Below are positions 1 to 8,710 of a stretch of 53,479 nt of DNA, one piece after another. The notes under the pieces were generated by a model that saw only the letters and a program-made list of their open reading frames with translations, did not search any database and was not told the DNA's origin. This stretch comes from Hassallia byssoidea VB512170. GTDB taxonomy: Bacteria > Cyanobacteriota > Cyanobacteriia > Cyanobacteriales > Nostocaceae. Both the position numbers and the translations under genes were made by a program. Numbering within the stretch: position 1 is the first letter of the stretch; each line of letters begins with the position of its first letter. The DNA lies in NCBI RefSeq assembly GCF_000817785.2, contig NZ_JTCM02000042.1, positions 1 through 53,479 on the forward strand, in the 5' to 3' direction.

Positions 1-2
1 AC

Positions 3-79
3 GACAAATGTGGACAGCCTTCATCCGAGGTTGTCGTGGGGCATCGAGGATCTATTAAACAAGGCTGTCCACATTTGTC
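3..79. repeat. 19-bp perfect inverted repeat around a 39-nt loop
   Basis: Bases 3-21 (ending GTGGACAGCCTT) are the exact reverse complement of 61-79 (starting AAGGCTGTCCAC). A shorter pair, ACGACAA at 1-7 and TTGTCGT at 31-37, competes with the long stem. It could be a miniature mobile element, the tip of a larger element cut by the window edge, or a terminator for the minus-strand gene ending at 114. No T-run follows on the minus strand, which argues against a classical terminator. Confidence 0.7.
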
Positions 80-113
80 TAGGGAAGGACTCGCCCATTG
101 ACGATTCCAGCGA

Positions 114-386
114 TCATACAGTCTTCTTCAAGCGTCCCCCAAATCCACGCACATGGCGATCGCCAACACGAACAATCCAGATTTGAGCGTCTGGATGATG
201 AGCTTCGAGACGATTGCAAGCAGCTACTTCGCACTTATCAATTTCCCAGTCACCCGTTTCAATGTCAATCGCCACAATCTTGCCGTAATTGCCAGCTTCG
301 ACTTGTTGACAAATCTGAGTTTGGTAGATTTCGTCACCACGTCTAGCAAATTCTTCTTTGCTGTAGCGGGGTTGTCGGAGTGTCAT
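114..386 (-). CDS. small conserved cyanobacterial-type hypothetical protein
   Basis: A 90-residue soluble protein without signal peptide or membrane segment. It opens with a basic RYSKEEFARRGDEIY segment, then a GKIVAIDIETGDWEID strand-turn-strand and a C-terminal IWIVRVGDRHVRGFGG strand. I recall this architecture from small cyanobacterial proteins sometimes encoded beside aspartic-protease-like or toxin-type genes, but no such partner is visible here: the next 110 bases downstream on this strand hold only the inverted repeat. The ATG at 386 is the only sensible start. Function unknown. Confidence rests on coherent codon structure and familiar sequence, not on any catalytic motif. Confidence 0.65.
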   Translation of the reverse strand: MTLRQPRYSKEEFARRGDEIYQTQICQQVEAGNYGKIVAIDIETGDWEIDKCEVAACNRLEAHHPDAQIWIVRVGDRHVRGFGGRLKKTV

Positions 387-726
387 AGGGTTGACCTCGT
401 TTCAGCTTTATTCCTCTATTTTAATTTGGGTGACAGCTTGGGGATATTACTCTGTTGTGGGAGTTAGGAGAATGATTTGCTGCCGAGTCATATTATGTCC
501 GCTTAATTACTTACTAAACAAAGGAGAACCCCACCCCTTTCAAAGCGTAGCTTTGTCTCCCCTCCCCGCTTGCGGGGAGGGGATGCGCTCTTCTTGGGGT
601 GCAATGACTATGGGAATCATAAGTAATTACCCGGACATGATATCAGAGCGATCGCACCGCAATATAACTGTTACAGGCAGCATGTACCCCGCAGTATGCT
701 TGTTGCCTTTCTTCTGTAAAATATCT
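387..726. other. intergenic region with a GC-rich hairpin repeat
   Basis: No convincing gene. The plus-strand frames here are shadows. The main structure is a perfect 11-bp stem at 559-569 / 572-582 (CCCCTCCCCGC and its complement, TT loop), inside a longer interspersed sequence that begins near 521 with AAAGGAGAACCCCACC. A HIP1-like site (GCGATCGCACC) lies near 648. The region separates two minus-strand genes and could carry the terminator of the 727-1326 gene and the promoter of the 114-386 gene. No clear T-run follows the hairpin. Confidence 0.55.
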
Positions 727-1326
727 TCAATCTCGAATCCAAAGCGCTAACCCACCTCCACGACCACGTGCTGCAATCAAGTCTGGTGTCACTAAAAAGA
801 AAGCGAAAAAAGGCAGAACAGAAACAGGTCTATTGTCAAAATCTTCAAGCTTAGTCTTACCCCCGCGAATCTCACCGTTATATATAGTCCGATTAAATAA
901 ACTGATTTGCATTTGAATAAATTCAAACGCTAGTAAATTTTTCTTACCCACGTATTTAGCTGGTCCAGTTAGTTTCAGTTTCAGTGAAGCAAATTCAACG
1001 GAATTACTAATTTCCCCTTTGTCAGCATCTTCGGTGGCACTAAAACAAATATGTGCTGCTGCAAATTTGGGGAGATAAAAGCCGTTGCCTAACTTAATTC
1101 CCCTACGATGCTTAACTTTCTTGGTTCCAGTTGTAAAGCACAGGCGCCATTTACCAAGTATTGATTCAAATGGGTAGAGGAGTCGTTGTTGTTTGGCAGC
1201 TTTTTCTGCTTGTAACAAGGCATTGACAACCGATAAAGCAGGAGGACGTTCTATTTTTTGCCCGCGATAAGCTTCTTGGGTCTGTGTTAATAAGGTGATA
1301 AAGTCTTGGGTAATAGTTTTTTCCAA
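727..1326 (-). CDS. PAP/fibrillin-like (plastid lipid-associated type) protein
   Basis: A 199-residue protein without a signal peptide. The central part carries the G-K-W-R-L-x-F-T-T-G pattern (about residues 58-67) and alternating strands expected of the lipocalin-like PAP/fibrillin fold, which in cyanobacteria and plastids associates with thylakoid lipids. The C-terminal third (RPVSVLPFFAFFLVTPDLIAARGRGGGLALW) is hydrophobic and conserved-looking. The start at 1326 gives a plausible N-terminal helix (ITQDFITLLTQTQEAY). It lies downstream of the two-component pair on the same strand but is separated by about 100 bp containing two copies of a palindromic repeat, so it is probably a separate transcript. 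The family assignment is by pattern only and could be wrong. Confidence 0.55.
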   Translation of the reverse strand: MEKTITQDFITLLTQTQEAYRGQKIERPPALSVVNALLQAEKAAKQQRLLYPFESILGKWRLCFTTGTKKVKHRRGIKLGNGFYLPKFAAAHICFSATEDADKGEISNSVEFASLKLKLTGPAKYVGKKNLLAFEFIQMQISLFNRTIYNGEIRGGKTKLEDFDNRPVSVLPFFAFFLVTPDLIAARGRGGGLALWIRD

Positions 1327-1346
1327 TGTTCTGTTAAATGGTGAAT

Positions 1347-1450
1347 AAGTTTGTAGTAAGGACTTTAGTCCTTGATTTGAGCGCTGAAGCGCTCACTACG
1401 AATCGCTTTTAATTATAAGTTTGTAGTAAGGACTTTAGTCCTTGATTTGA
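1347..1450. repeat. 34-bp direct repeat, two copies, inside palindromic dispersed repeats
   Basis: Bases 1347-1380 and 1417-1450 are identical (AAGTTTGTAGTAAGG..., ending CTTGATTTGA). The first copy continues into GCGCTGAAGCGC and a closing CTCACTAC, forming a complete GTAGTAAG...CTCACTAC element at 1353-1399. The second copy overlaps the 3' end of the response-regulator gene and supplies its last codons and stop. It belongs to the same family as 6774-6807, 10031-10080 and 11188-11233. Confidence 0.85.
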
Positions 1451-2109
1451 ATTAACTGTTTTTGTATAGCAATCATAACAGCAGCGTGGCGATCGCTTAC
1501 TCCCAGTTTATGTAAAATCGCATGAACGTGGACTCTGACAGTTCCCGGTGTTATGTAAAGTGCTTCGGCTATTTCTTGATTAGTTTTCCGGTTTGCTAAC
1601 AATGATAAGATTTCTTGTTCGCGCTGCGTGAGAGGATTTGCAACTGTAGATAACTTAGAATCAAGCTGGATGGGTTGAGACGCAAAGGTAGAACGTATTT
1701 CTTTAGTAGCATTTTCATCCCACCAGGAAGCCCCAGCAGCTACAGAACGCAGTGCTAAAACTAACTTTTCTGCGGCAATTCCTTTCAAACAATAGCCTTG
1801 AGCGCCGGCTTCTATCAACCGCGCAATCAGTGATTTCTGGGAATGGGAAGTCAAAACTAATATCGGTAAATTGGGAAATCGCTGCTTTATTTGCCGACAA
1901 GCTTCAATTCCCCCAATTCCTGGTAATCCTACATCCAAGAGAACAATATCAACAGCTTGGTGATTTACTAACTCGATCGCAGTTTCTCCATCTTCAGCTT
2001 CGGCTACAATTTCTAAGTTAGTTTCTTGTTGCAATCGTACTTGCAATCCCAAGCGGAAAAGTTCATCATCCTCAACCAAGAGAATTTTTAGTTCAGTAGA
2101 TGGCATCAC
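1435..2109 (-). CDS. two-component response regulator, NarL/FixJ type
   Basis: A 224-residue cytoplasmic DNA-binding response regulator. Residues 8-125 form a receiver domain with the acidic pocket E13/D14/D15, phospho-acceptor D59 in VLLDVGLPG, the conserved T at VLTSHS and the K at YCLKG. Residues 160-220 form a LuxR-type HTH (LTQREQEILSLLANRKTNQEIAEAL, TVRVHVHAILHKLGV). It follows its kinase by 8 bp, so the two are co-transcribed and probably cognate. The final residues (IKD and stop) lie within a dispersed repeat, so the natural C-terminus may have been replaced. Target genes cannot be read from the sequence. A link to the adjacent kdp genes would be speculation. Confidence 0.92.
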   Translation of the reverse strand: MMPSTELKILLVEDDELFRLGLQVRLQQETNLEIVAEAEDGETAIELVNHQAVDIVLLDVGLPGIGGIEACRQIKQRFPNLPILVLTSHSQKSLIARLIEAGAQGYCLKGIAAEKLVLALRSVAAGASWWDENATKEIRSTFASQPIQLDSKLSTVANPLTQREQEILSLLANRKTNQEIAEALYITPGTVRVHVHAILHKLGVSDRHAAVMIAIQKQLIQIKD

Positions 2110-2117
2110 AGCACAGC

Positions 2118-3074
2118 TTAAGATGGCTGATATGGGTAAACTGAGAGCTTGAACCCAAAGATAGCTCCACTTTTAGCAGTTGCGGAGATATCTTTAGAAT
2201 CAGTTCTGTTCTCTGCCCAAATTATACCGTTATGCGCTTCAATAATTTGCCGAGATAAATAAAGCCCTAATCCTGAACCTTTAGCTTGGCGATCGCTATT
2301 TCCCTGATAAAATCGTTCAAATAAGTGGGGGAACTGTTCTGGTTGAATACCTGCACCAGTATCTAAAATTTTCACAACTTGATAATCAGCTTGAGATTCT
2401 AATATTACTTCCACGCGATCGCCTCTTCTGGAATGATTTATTGCATTAATCAGCAGATTTGTCAATACTCGTTGCAATTGCCAAGCATCACCTTTTACCC
2501 ACAACGACGAGCGAAAATCCGAGTCACCATAACGAAACGATAAATTAACTCGTCGGGTTGCAGCGACTTCCATAAGAGTAGTAGCTACCTCTTCAGCCAA
2601 TACAGTTAAATCTACAGGTTCTAAATGCAGCTTTAAACCTTCAGTATCATTACGATAAACATCTAATAAAGTTTCCACAAATTGCAGAGAACTATCATGA
2701 CTGTGAATCATCGTTGCTAAGACTTTCTGCTGTTGCGAGGAAACGCTGCCAAATTTTTCTTTTTGGAAAGCTTTGAGAGTTTCAATTGCTCCCAAAAGAG
2801 GTGTTTTTAAATCGTGAGTGAGTGTAGAAGCAAAATCTTCTCTTAGTTTAACTAATTGTTCTTGTGCTTGTAACTTCGCTTGGGTGAGTGCGATCGCTTC
2901 TTGCGTTCGTCGCAGACGTAAACTTAAAAGTCCCGTTACCATCAAAGCCATAACAGCGATCGCTCGATTAGCTACTGTCGAAGCAATAATCACCTCACCC
3001 CCAGGTACCCACACATTCAACATCGTTAAAAACATTGCTACGCATGTTGCGTGCAACGTTGCTTTATCCTTCAA
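2118..3074 (-). CDS. sensor histidine kinase, apparently truncated at the N-terminus
   Basis: A 318-residue membrane histidine kinase. Two hydrophobic segments remain (about residues 8-24 and 33-52), followed by a coiled linker, a HisKA domain with phospho-acceptor H87 ([15 protein letters not shown]), and a HATPase domain with N box ([10 protein letters not shown]), G1 (DTGAGI), F box (LFERFYQG) and G2 (GSGLGLYL). Related cyanobacterial kinases usually carry more membrane segments before the VPGGE motif. Here the frame begins abruptly at 3074, in the same few bases where the divergent kdpA fragment begins. I infer that the 5' end and promoter were lost in a rearrangement. The catalytic part is intact, so a functional shortened kinase remains possible. 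Downstream lies its regulator, 8 bp away. Confidence 0.88.
   Translation of the reverse strand: MKDKATLHATCVAMFLTMLNVWVPGGEVIIASTVANRAIAVMALMVTGLLSLRLRRTQEAIALTQAKLQAQEQLVKLREDFASTLTHDLKTPLLGAIETLKAFQKEKFGSVSSQQQKVLATMIHSHDSSLQFVETLLDVYRNDTEGLKLHLEPVDLTVLAEEVATTLMEVAATRRVNLSFRYGDSDFRSSLWVKGDAWQLQRVLTNLLINAINHSRRGDRVEVILESQADYQVVKILDTGAGIQPEQFPHLFERFYQGNSDRQAKGSGLGLYLSRQIIEAHNGIIWAENRTDSKDISATAKSGAIFGFKLSVYPYQPS
3039..3063. repeat. nested palindromes at the kinase/kdpA junction
   Basis: Three overlapping palindromes occur in 25 bp: ACGCA-TGT-TGCGT (3040-3052), GTTGC-GT-GCAAC (3046-3057) and the perfect GCAACGTTGC (3053-3062). They sit at the point where two divergent genes both lose their expected 5' ends, and may mark the breakpoint. 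Confidence 0.75.
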
Positions 3075-3093
3075 CCAAGAAGGTGAAACTTAC

Positions 3094-4461
3094 ATGAGTT
3101 ACGCCAGCCAAATGTTGGGATTGGGGTATCATATGTTCACCTCAGCAGCTACGGGAATAGCAGTAGCGATCGCTTTTATTCGCGGTTTAACAGGTAGACC
3201 TTTAGGCAACTTCTATGTAGACTTAATTCGTATAATTATGCGGATTTTGCTACCCATTAGTATTGTCGGGGCAATTGTGCTGATAGCAGCTGGAGTTCCA
3301 GAAACTTTGGCGGGGACTGTAGTAGTTCCCACCTTAGAAAATCCTAGCATTAGTCAGGCGATCGCGATCGGTCCAGTTGCTCACTTTGAAATTATCAAAG
3401 AACTAGGGGAAAATGGCGGTGGATTTTTTGCGATTAACTCAGCACATCCATTTGAAAATCCAAATCCCTTAGTTAACTTAATTCAGCTTGTCGCAATTTT
3501 GTCAGTGCCTACCTCATTGATATACACCTATGGAGTGTTTGCTAACAACCTCAAACAAGCGTGGTTAGTTTACAGCATTCCCTTTGCCATCTTGGTAGTG
3601 TTTATCATTATTACAGCGATTGGTGAATACAACGGTAATCCTGCCATCAACGCACTTTTAGGTTCACAGCAGCCAAACTTAGAAGGTAAAGAAGTTAGAT
3701 TTGGCTGGGCGCAATCTGCATTGTACGCCGTTTTCACCACCGCAACCATGTGCGGTGCGGTTAATAGTTTGCACGATTCCTTTATGCCCAATGGTGGTTT
3801 CGTCACCCTATCAAATATGTTCTTTCAAATTGTCTTTGGGGGACAGGGTACAGGAACAGCTTATTTATTTGCTTATCTAATTTTGGCAGTGTTTGTCACC
3901 GGTTTGATGGTGGGGCGCACCCCGGAATTTCTCGGACGCAAAATAGAAAAGCGGGAAGTAGTGCTTGCCAGTTTCCTAATTTTGTTAGTCCACCCCATTG
4001 CGATTTTAATACCTGCGGGGATAACTTTAGCATTTCCCGATCAATTAGCCGGAATTAGCAATCCTGGTTTCCACGGCTTTTCGCAAGTTATTTACGAATA
4101 CGCCTCAGCCGCAGCTAATAACGGATCTGGATTTGAAGGCTTAGGCGATTCTCAACCCTCCCCTAGTGCGATCGCCACAGGTACAGCACCAACCGCAACC
4201 GCTTTATGGTGGAACCTGAGTACTTGCTTCAGCTTGCTAGCTGGACGTTATATCCCCATCGTCGGTTTATTATTTCTTGCTGATAGTATATCGCGCAAAC
4301 AACCGGTTCCCCTCACAGTTGGGACATTGCGAACCGACACCGGACTATTTACAGGTGTAACTGCCGGTGTAATTCTCATCCTCGGCGCCCTCACCTTCTT
4401 CCCAGTCTTGGCATTGGGACCAATTGGTGAAGCCTTTCAAATAGCAAAAGGTATTGGGTAA
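3094..4461 (+). pseudogene. kdpA: kdpA, 5'-truncated K+-transporting ATPase A subunit
   Basis: From the ATG at 3094 about 455 residues of KdpA follow, against roughly 557 in the family. Recognisable homology starts at [14 protein letters not shown] (about 3083) and runs to the normal C-terminus ([15 protein letters not shown]). Three of the four pore-loop regions survive: [35 protein letters not shown] and AAANNGSGF. Missing are roughly the first 100 residues, including the first membrane segments and the first selectivity-filter loop (the TNTNWQ region of other KdpA proteins). The open frame continues upstream to 2818, but that part is only the antisense of the histidine kinase. KdpA forms the K+ channel of the KdpFABC pump, so this copy is unlikely to work unless the lost piece lies elsewhere. 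Confidence 0.85.
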
Positions 4462-4612
4462 TAGGGAATAGGTAATGGGTAATAGGTAATGGGTAATCGG
4501 TGAGAAAGAAGAAATGTTTTTCGCTTTTCCCCTTCAAGAATGCCCAATCCCCAATTACCCATTACCCATTACCCATTCCCCATTCCCCATTTTCCATTCC
4601 CAATTCCCCATA
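4457..4612. repeat. short tandem heptamer repeats in inverted halves (kdpA-kdpB gap)
   Basis: The left half (to about 4500) is built of GGGTAAT/AGGGAAT-type units. The right half (4549-4612) holds their complements, ATTACCC and CCATTCC. The halves could pair as a long imperfect hairpin in the kdp mRNA. The same class of repeat recurs at 8516, 13166, 13981, 18845, 21294 and 46691 and inside the gene at 46858. Confidence 0.85.
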
Positions 4613-4616
4613 ATGT

Positions 4617-6761
4617 ATGCAAACCACCACTTCCCCCCAGCAAACCCGTGAATCACACAAACGCGCACCCAAAGCAGATATGCGCGGACTTTACCAAAAA
4701 GCAATTCGTGAGTCATTTGTCAAGCTAAATCCGCGAACTGCTGTGAGAAATCCGGTAATGTTCATAGTCTGGATTGGGACAATTATCGTTTTTTTAGTCA
4801 CTTTGAACCCCAACTTATTCGGCACAATTAACGCAAACATCAACCAGCAACGCTTGTTAAACGGCTTGATTACCTTGATTTTATTTTTTACAGTTGTATT
4901 TGCCAACTTTGCCGAAGCCGTTGCGGAAGGACGCGGGAAAGCTCAAGCAGATGCACTTAAATCTACGCGATCGCATACCACCGCCCGGAAAATGCTACCA
5001 GATGGTACAATTCAAGAAGTTAATTCTACCGACTTGCGCCGGGGCGATCGAGTAAAAGTAATTGCTAATGATATGATGCCCGCTGATGGCGAAGTTATAC
5101 AAGGTATCGGCTCAGTCGATGAGTCGGCGATCACTGGAGAATCTGCCCCTGTACTGAAGCAACCGGGCACAGATATTGCGAGTTCGGTTACTGGTGGTAC
5201 GCGGCTTTTGTCAGACGAATTAATCATTCGGATTACTGCCGATCCCGGTCAAGGCTTTATCGATCGCATGATTTCTCTGGTCGAAGGCGCCGAACGCAGC
5301 AAAACACCCAACGAAATCGCGCTGACAGTGCTGCTTTCGGTGCTGACGCAAGTATTTTTAATCGTCGTTTCCACAGTTCCCCCTTTCGCCGGCTACATCG
5401 CTAACTTTGTCAGCACATTGTATGGTGCAGAAGCGGGTAACAGTTTGCGTGCTGGTGTCAGCGTTGCCATTTTAATCTCGCTGTTAGTCGCTTTGATTCC
5501 CACTACTATCGGTGGATTGCTGAGTGCGATCGGTATTGCCGGGATGGACAGAGTTGCCCAATTCAACGTTATTGCCACATCCGGACGAGCAGTAGAAGCT
5601 TGCGGTGACATCAACACCTTAGTACTAGATAAAACCGGCACCATCACCCTAGGCAACCGGATGGCTGATGAGTTTATTCCCGTCAACAATCACTCAGTAG
5701 AAGATGTAGCTCAAATATCCTTGAATGGTAGTGTTTTTGACGATACACCAGAAGGTAAGTCCATCGTCGGACTAGCAGAAAAGTACGGGGCTAAGGTAGA
5801 CTTCAACAGCAACAATGCAGAGGCTGTGGAGTTTTCCGCCAAAACAAAAATGAGTGGCACTAATTTACCCAATGGTAAAGAAGTCCGTAAGGGAGCGGTG
5901 GAAGCGATTAAAGGCTTTGTCCGTTCTCGTGGAGGTCAAATTCCCAACGACTTAGACGCAGCCTATGAGCGAGTTTCCCGCTTAGGAGGTACACCCTTAG
6001 CCGTGTGTCAGGAGAATGATATTTACGGCGTTATTTATCTCAAAGATATAGTCAAATCAGGTTTGCGCGTTAGCGAAGCTCGCCGAAGGCATCGCTTTGA
6101 CCAACTCCGCCGCATGGGTGTAAAAACCATCATGCTCACAGGCGATAACCGTATTACTGCTGAGGTAATTGCTACTGAAGCGGGAGTTGATGATTTCATT
6201 GCCGAAGCCACTCCAGAAGACAAAATAGAGGTAATTCGCTTGGAACAATCAGAAGGTAAACTAGTAGCCATGACCGGAGATGGCACCAACGATGCACCCG
6301 CACTAGCTCAAGCAAACGTCGGGGTAGCAATGAACTCAGGGACGCAAGCTGCCAAAGAAGCTGCGAACATGGTAGACTTAGACTCCGACCCGACAAAGTT
6401 AATTGACTTAGTAACAATTGGTAAACAGTTACTAATTACCCGTGGCGCATTGACGACATTTTCTATTGCCAACGACATCGCCAAATATTTTGCGATCATT
6501 CCCACAATCTTCGCAGCATCGGGAATTGGCGCACTTAACATTATGGGACTCAAAAGCGCTCAATCTGCAATCATCTCAGCACTAATTTATAATGCTCTGA
6601 TTATCCCCGCACTCATTCCCCTAGCACTCAAAGGAGTAAAATTCCGTCCCCTCACAGCAGATCAACTGCTACAACGCAACATCCTACTTTATGGTGTTGG
6701 CGGCGTAATTGCACCTTTTATCGCCATCAAACTAATCGATATTATCCTACCTTTGTCTTAA
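4617..6761 (+). CDS. kdpB: potassium-transporting P-type ATPase B subunit KdpB with an in-frame insert
   Basis: A 714-residue P-type ATPase catalytic subunit that couples ATP hydrolysis to K+ uptake in the plasma membrane. Visible motifs are the TGES actuator loop ([12 protein letters not shown]), the phosphorylation site D338 in [10 protein letters not shown], the MLTGDN and [11 protein letters not shown] hinge motifs, and several membrane segments (near residues 50-90, 240-300 and 595-714). Compared with the usual [18 protein letters not shown] stretch, eight residues (V485-H492, VSEARRRH) replace a single E. They are encoded by 24 bp at 6069-6092 that look like a small dispersed repeat. 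The frame is preserved and all motifs are intact. It starts at the ATG at 4617 (an ATG lies 4 bp upstream in another frame), just after a heptamer repeat. Confidence 0.95.
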   Translation: MQTTTSPQQTRESHKRAPKADMRGLYQKAIRESFVKLNPRTAVRNPVMFIVWIGTIIVFLVTLNPNLFGTINANINQQRLLNGLITLILFFTVVFANFAEAVAEGRGKAQADALKSTRSHTTARKMLPDGTIQEVNSTDLRRGDRVKVIANDMMPADGEVIQGIGSVDESAITGESAPVLKQPGTDIASSVTGGTRLLSDELIIRITADPGQGFIDRMISLVEGAERSKTPNEIALTVLLSVLTQVFLIVVSTVPPFAGYIANFVSTLYGAEAGNSLRAGVSVAILISLLVALIPTTIGGLLSAIGIAGMDRVAQFNVIATSGRAVEACGDINTLVLDKTGTITLGNRMADEFIPVNNHSVEDVAQISLNGSVFDDTPEGKSIVGLAEKYGAKVDFNSNNAEAVEFSAKTKMSGTNLPNGKEVRKGAVEAIKGFVRSRGGQIPNDLDAAYERVSRLGGTPLAVCQENDIYGVIYLKDIVKSGLRVSEARRRHRFDQLRRMGVKTIMLTGDNRITAEVIATEAGVDDFIAEATPEDKIEVIRLEQSEGKLVAMTGDGTNDAPALAQANVGVAMNSGTQAAKEAANMVDLDSDPTKLIDLVTIGKQLLITRGALTTFSIANDIAKYFAIIPTIFAASGIGALNIMGLKSAQSAIISALIYNALIIPALIPLALKGVKFRPLTADQLLQRNILLYGVGGVIAPFIAIKLIDIILPLS
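6069..6092 (+). repeat. 24-bp small dispersed repeat inserted in frame in kdpB
   Basis: Codons 485-492 read GTT AGC GAA GCT CGC CGA AGG CAT. With the flanking GCGC and CGC this resembles the small dispersed repeats of Nostocales (GCGTAGCG...CCGAAGGC-type). The flanking KdpB sequence matches the family directly on both sides. Confidence 0.6.
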
Positions 6762-6773
6762 TTTTTCTTTTTC

Positions 6774-6866
6774 GTAGTAAGCGCTTCAGCGCTAAAGCGC
6801 CGACTACAAAGCAACACAATGTTATCAAAATAAACTCAAAGAGCGCTAAAGCGCCGACTACAAAAC
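6774..6866. repeat. GTAGTAAG-type palindromic repeat plus a partial second copy
   Basis: GTAGTAAGCGCTTCAGCGC at 6774, followed by a closing CGACTAC at 6807. The second half (GAGCGCTAAAGCGCCGACTAC) is repeated at 6840-6860. Both lie between kdpB and kdpG, where they might act as an mRNA processing or pausing site. Confidence 0.8.
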
Positions 6867-6873
6867 AATACAT

Positions 6874-7143
6874 ATGAAAAAACATCTTATACCATCACAA
6901 CAAATCTCGGAACAAACATTAGAAACAGCAACCGAAATTTGGTCACAATGGCGTAGACAAAAGCTGCCGTTGTATCTGTTCTTAGCAATGTGTTTCAACT
7001 TAATAGTAGCGCCTATAGTCTACGCCGCTACTGGTGAAACACTCTCCCGCCCTCAATCTTGGGCATTAGGACTATTAGGATTAGTCGTTCTAAGTCTTTC
7101 AATATATCTCTTTTTCGTCATGTTTGTACCGGAGAAATTCTAA
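6874..7143 (+). CDS. kdpG: KdpG/KdpF-type small membrane subunit
   Basis: An 89-residue protein with two membrane segments (about residues 33-53 and 62-84). Its last 27 residues (LGLLGLVVLSLSIYLFFVMFVPEKF) match the tiny KdpF peptide, which stabilises the KdpABC complex. The N-terminal 60 residues are an extension. In Anabaena-type kdp operons a gene at this position is called kdpG, which fits the length and place. It is translationally linked to kdpC: its TAA stop overlaps the kdpC ATG by one base (TAATG). The name is by context plus the C-terminal motif. Confidence 0.75.
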   Translation: MKKHLIPSQQISEQTLETATEIWSQWRRQKLPLYLFLAMCFNLIVAPIVYAATGETLSRPQSWALGLLGLVVLSLSIYLFFVMFVPEKF

Positions 7144-7754
7144 TGAGTTTTGCACGCGATGCCGGCAGAGCCGTTCGTTCTACCTTATTACTGTGGGTGA
7201 TTACAGCTATTATTTATCCTTTGCTGATGATTGCCTTGGGACAAATTGTATTTCCCTTTCAAGCAAATGGTAGTCTAATTAAGAATGCCCAAAATCAAGT
7301 TATCGGTTCTGCCTTAATTGGTCAGCCTTTTACTTCAGACCGCTACTTTAACAGTCGTCCCAGCACCACCAGCTATAGTACAGCAGACCCGAAAAAAGAT
7401 GAAGCAGGAGTGTTGAAAACTGGAGTATCCGGTGCTAGCAACTTGGCGCCGAGTAATCCTGCATTGCGCGATCGCATCGCTGGAAAAAACGACGAAGGTG
7501 ACTTCAATCGCTTGAAAAATGCCGGCGTGCAACCGACAGCAGATTTAGTTTACACCTCTGGTTCTAGCCTTGACCCCCACATCACCCCCGAAGCCGCAAA
7601 AACGCAAATTGCCAGAGTAGCAAAAGCGCGAGGAATTCAGCCCAACCAACTCGAAACCCTAATTGCCCAAAACACCGATAATCGCTTTCTCGGCATCTTT
7701 GGTGAACCTGGAGTCAACGTCTTGAAGTTAAATCTCGCTTTGGACGGGTTTTAA
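7143..7754 (+). CDS. kdpC: potassium-transporting ATPase C subunit KdpC
   Basis: A 203-residue periplasm-facing subunit with one N-terminal membrane helix (TLLLWVITAIIYPLLMIALGQIVFP). Family hallmarks follow: GSALIGQPFTSDRYFNSRPS, ASNLAPSNPALRDRI, a YTSGSSLDPHITPEAA loop and the C-terminal GEPGVNVLKLNLAL. A longer in-frame start exists at 7059, but the ATG at 7143 overlaps the kdpG stop and gives the usual length. No kdpD follows; the next gene is msrA after about 100 bp. The operon therefore lacks its own sensor and resembles a kdp2-type operon. Confidence 0.95.
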   Translation: MSFARDAGRAVRSTLLLWVITAIIYPLLMIALGQIVFPFQANGSLIKNAQNQVIGSALIGQPFTSDRYFNSRPSTTSYSTADPKKDEAGVLKTGVSGASNLAPSNPALRDRIAGKNDEGDFNRLKNAGVQPTADLVYTSGSSLDPHITPEAAKTQIARVAKARGIQPNQLETLIAQNTDNRFLGIFGEPGVNVLKLNLALDGF

Positions 7755-7852
7755 GCTGGAAGTTAGCGCGATCGCCGAACACCATCACATACCCAAAATC
7801 TTTACAATATTAACTAAGGTAAAGATGTTATTCAAAAATTAAAGCAAAAACA

Positions 7853-8512
7853 ATGGCGATATTTGGATTTGGTAAAAAACTAACCGTGCCCACTCCTGAA
7901 GAAGCTTTGCCAGGACGGGCAGAAGAAATGCCACTAACCAACCGTCACTATGTCAACGGTAATCCCCTCAAGCCACCATTCCCCCAAGGTATGGAAATGG
8001 CAGTGTTTGGTATGGGCTGCTTTTGGGGTGCAGAACGCAAATTTTGGCAACTTGACGGAGTATTCACCACTGCTGTAGGTTACGCTGCGGGTTCAACTCC
8101 CAACCCCACCTATAAAGAAGTATGCAGCGGCATGACCGGTCACAACGAAGTAGTGCTGGTTGTGTTTGACCCCAAGGTAATAAGTTACTCAGACTTGCTC
8201 AAAACCTTCTGGGAAAGCCACAACCCCACCCAAGGAATGCGTCAGGGAAATGACACCGGCACTCAATATCGTTCCGGAATTTACGTGTATTCTGACACTC
8301 AAAAGCAAGAAGCCGAAGCATCAAGAAATGCTTATCAAGAAGCCCTCAATGCCGCAGGTTATGGCAAGATTACTACAGAAATTTTAGATGCTTCTGAGTT
8401 TTATTACGCAGAAGACTACCATCAACAGTATCTTGCCAAAAATCCCGGCGGTTATTGCGGCTTAGGTGGAACAAATGTTGCTTGTCCTGTAGGTATAGGG
8501 CAAGGGGCATAG
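7853..8512 (+). CDS. msrA: peptide methionine-S-sulfoxide reductase MsrA
   Basis: A 219-residue enzyme that reduces methionine-S-sulfoxide in proteins and repairs oxidative damage. The catalytic motif GCFWGAE contains C56. The family signatures GTQYRSGIY and AEDYHQQYL follow, and two resolving cysteines lie near the C-terminus (C202 in GGYCGLGG, C211 in VACPVG). The first 45 residues are the extension common in cyanobacterial MsrA. It is cytoplasmic and has its own intergenic region, so it is probably a single transcription unit. The 3' flank is a long heptamer repeat. Confidence 0.96.
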   Translation: MAIFGFGKKLTVPTPEEALPGRAEEMPLTNRHYVNGNPLKPPFPQGMEMAVFGMGCFWGAERKFWQLDGVFTTAVGYAAGSTPNPTYKEVCSGMTGHNEVVLVVFDPKVISYSDLLKTFWESHNPTQGMRQGNDTGTQYRSGIYVYSDTQKQEAEASRNAYQEALNAAGYGKITTEILDASEFYYAEDYHQQYLAKNPGGYCGLGGTNVACPVGIGQGA

Positions 8513-8515
8513 GGC

Positions 8516-8705
8516 ATTTTTTCAGAGGGGAAAAGGTTAAAGGGTAAAGGGTTTTTGAAGAGGGGTAAAGGGAAAAGGAAAAAAGGGGAAAGGGGCGTCC
8601 TTGATTTAAAATTAGTACAAATGTTTAAAACTACTTCTTCCTTTTCCCTTTACCCTTTACCCTTTTCCCGGCACGAAGTGCCCTTTACCCTTTCCCCTTT
8701 CCCCT
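8516..8705. repeat. composite heptamer repeat with conserved 35-nt core
   Basis: GGGGAAA/GGGTAAA-type units at 8524-8597, then a unique core at 8604-8638 (ATTTAAAATTAGTAC...TACTTCT), then the complementary CCCTTTA/CCCCTTT units to 8705. The same core, with two mismatches, occurs at 14215-14249 in an element of the same design. Confidence 0.85.
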
Positions 8706-8710
8706 CTTTC

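Noticed and set aside
2818-3082. N-terminal extension of the kdpA frame
   Set aside because: The extra residues are the antisense of the histidine kinase and do not resemble KdpA.
7755-7852. A kdpD sensor gene after kdpC
   Set aside because: The gap is only 98 bp and the next gene is msrA. The histidine kinase at 2118 has no KdpD N-terminal domain.
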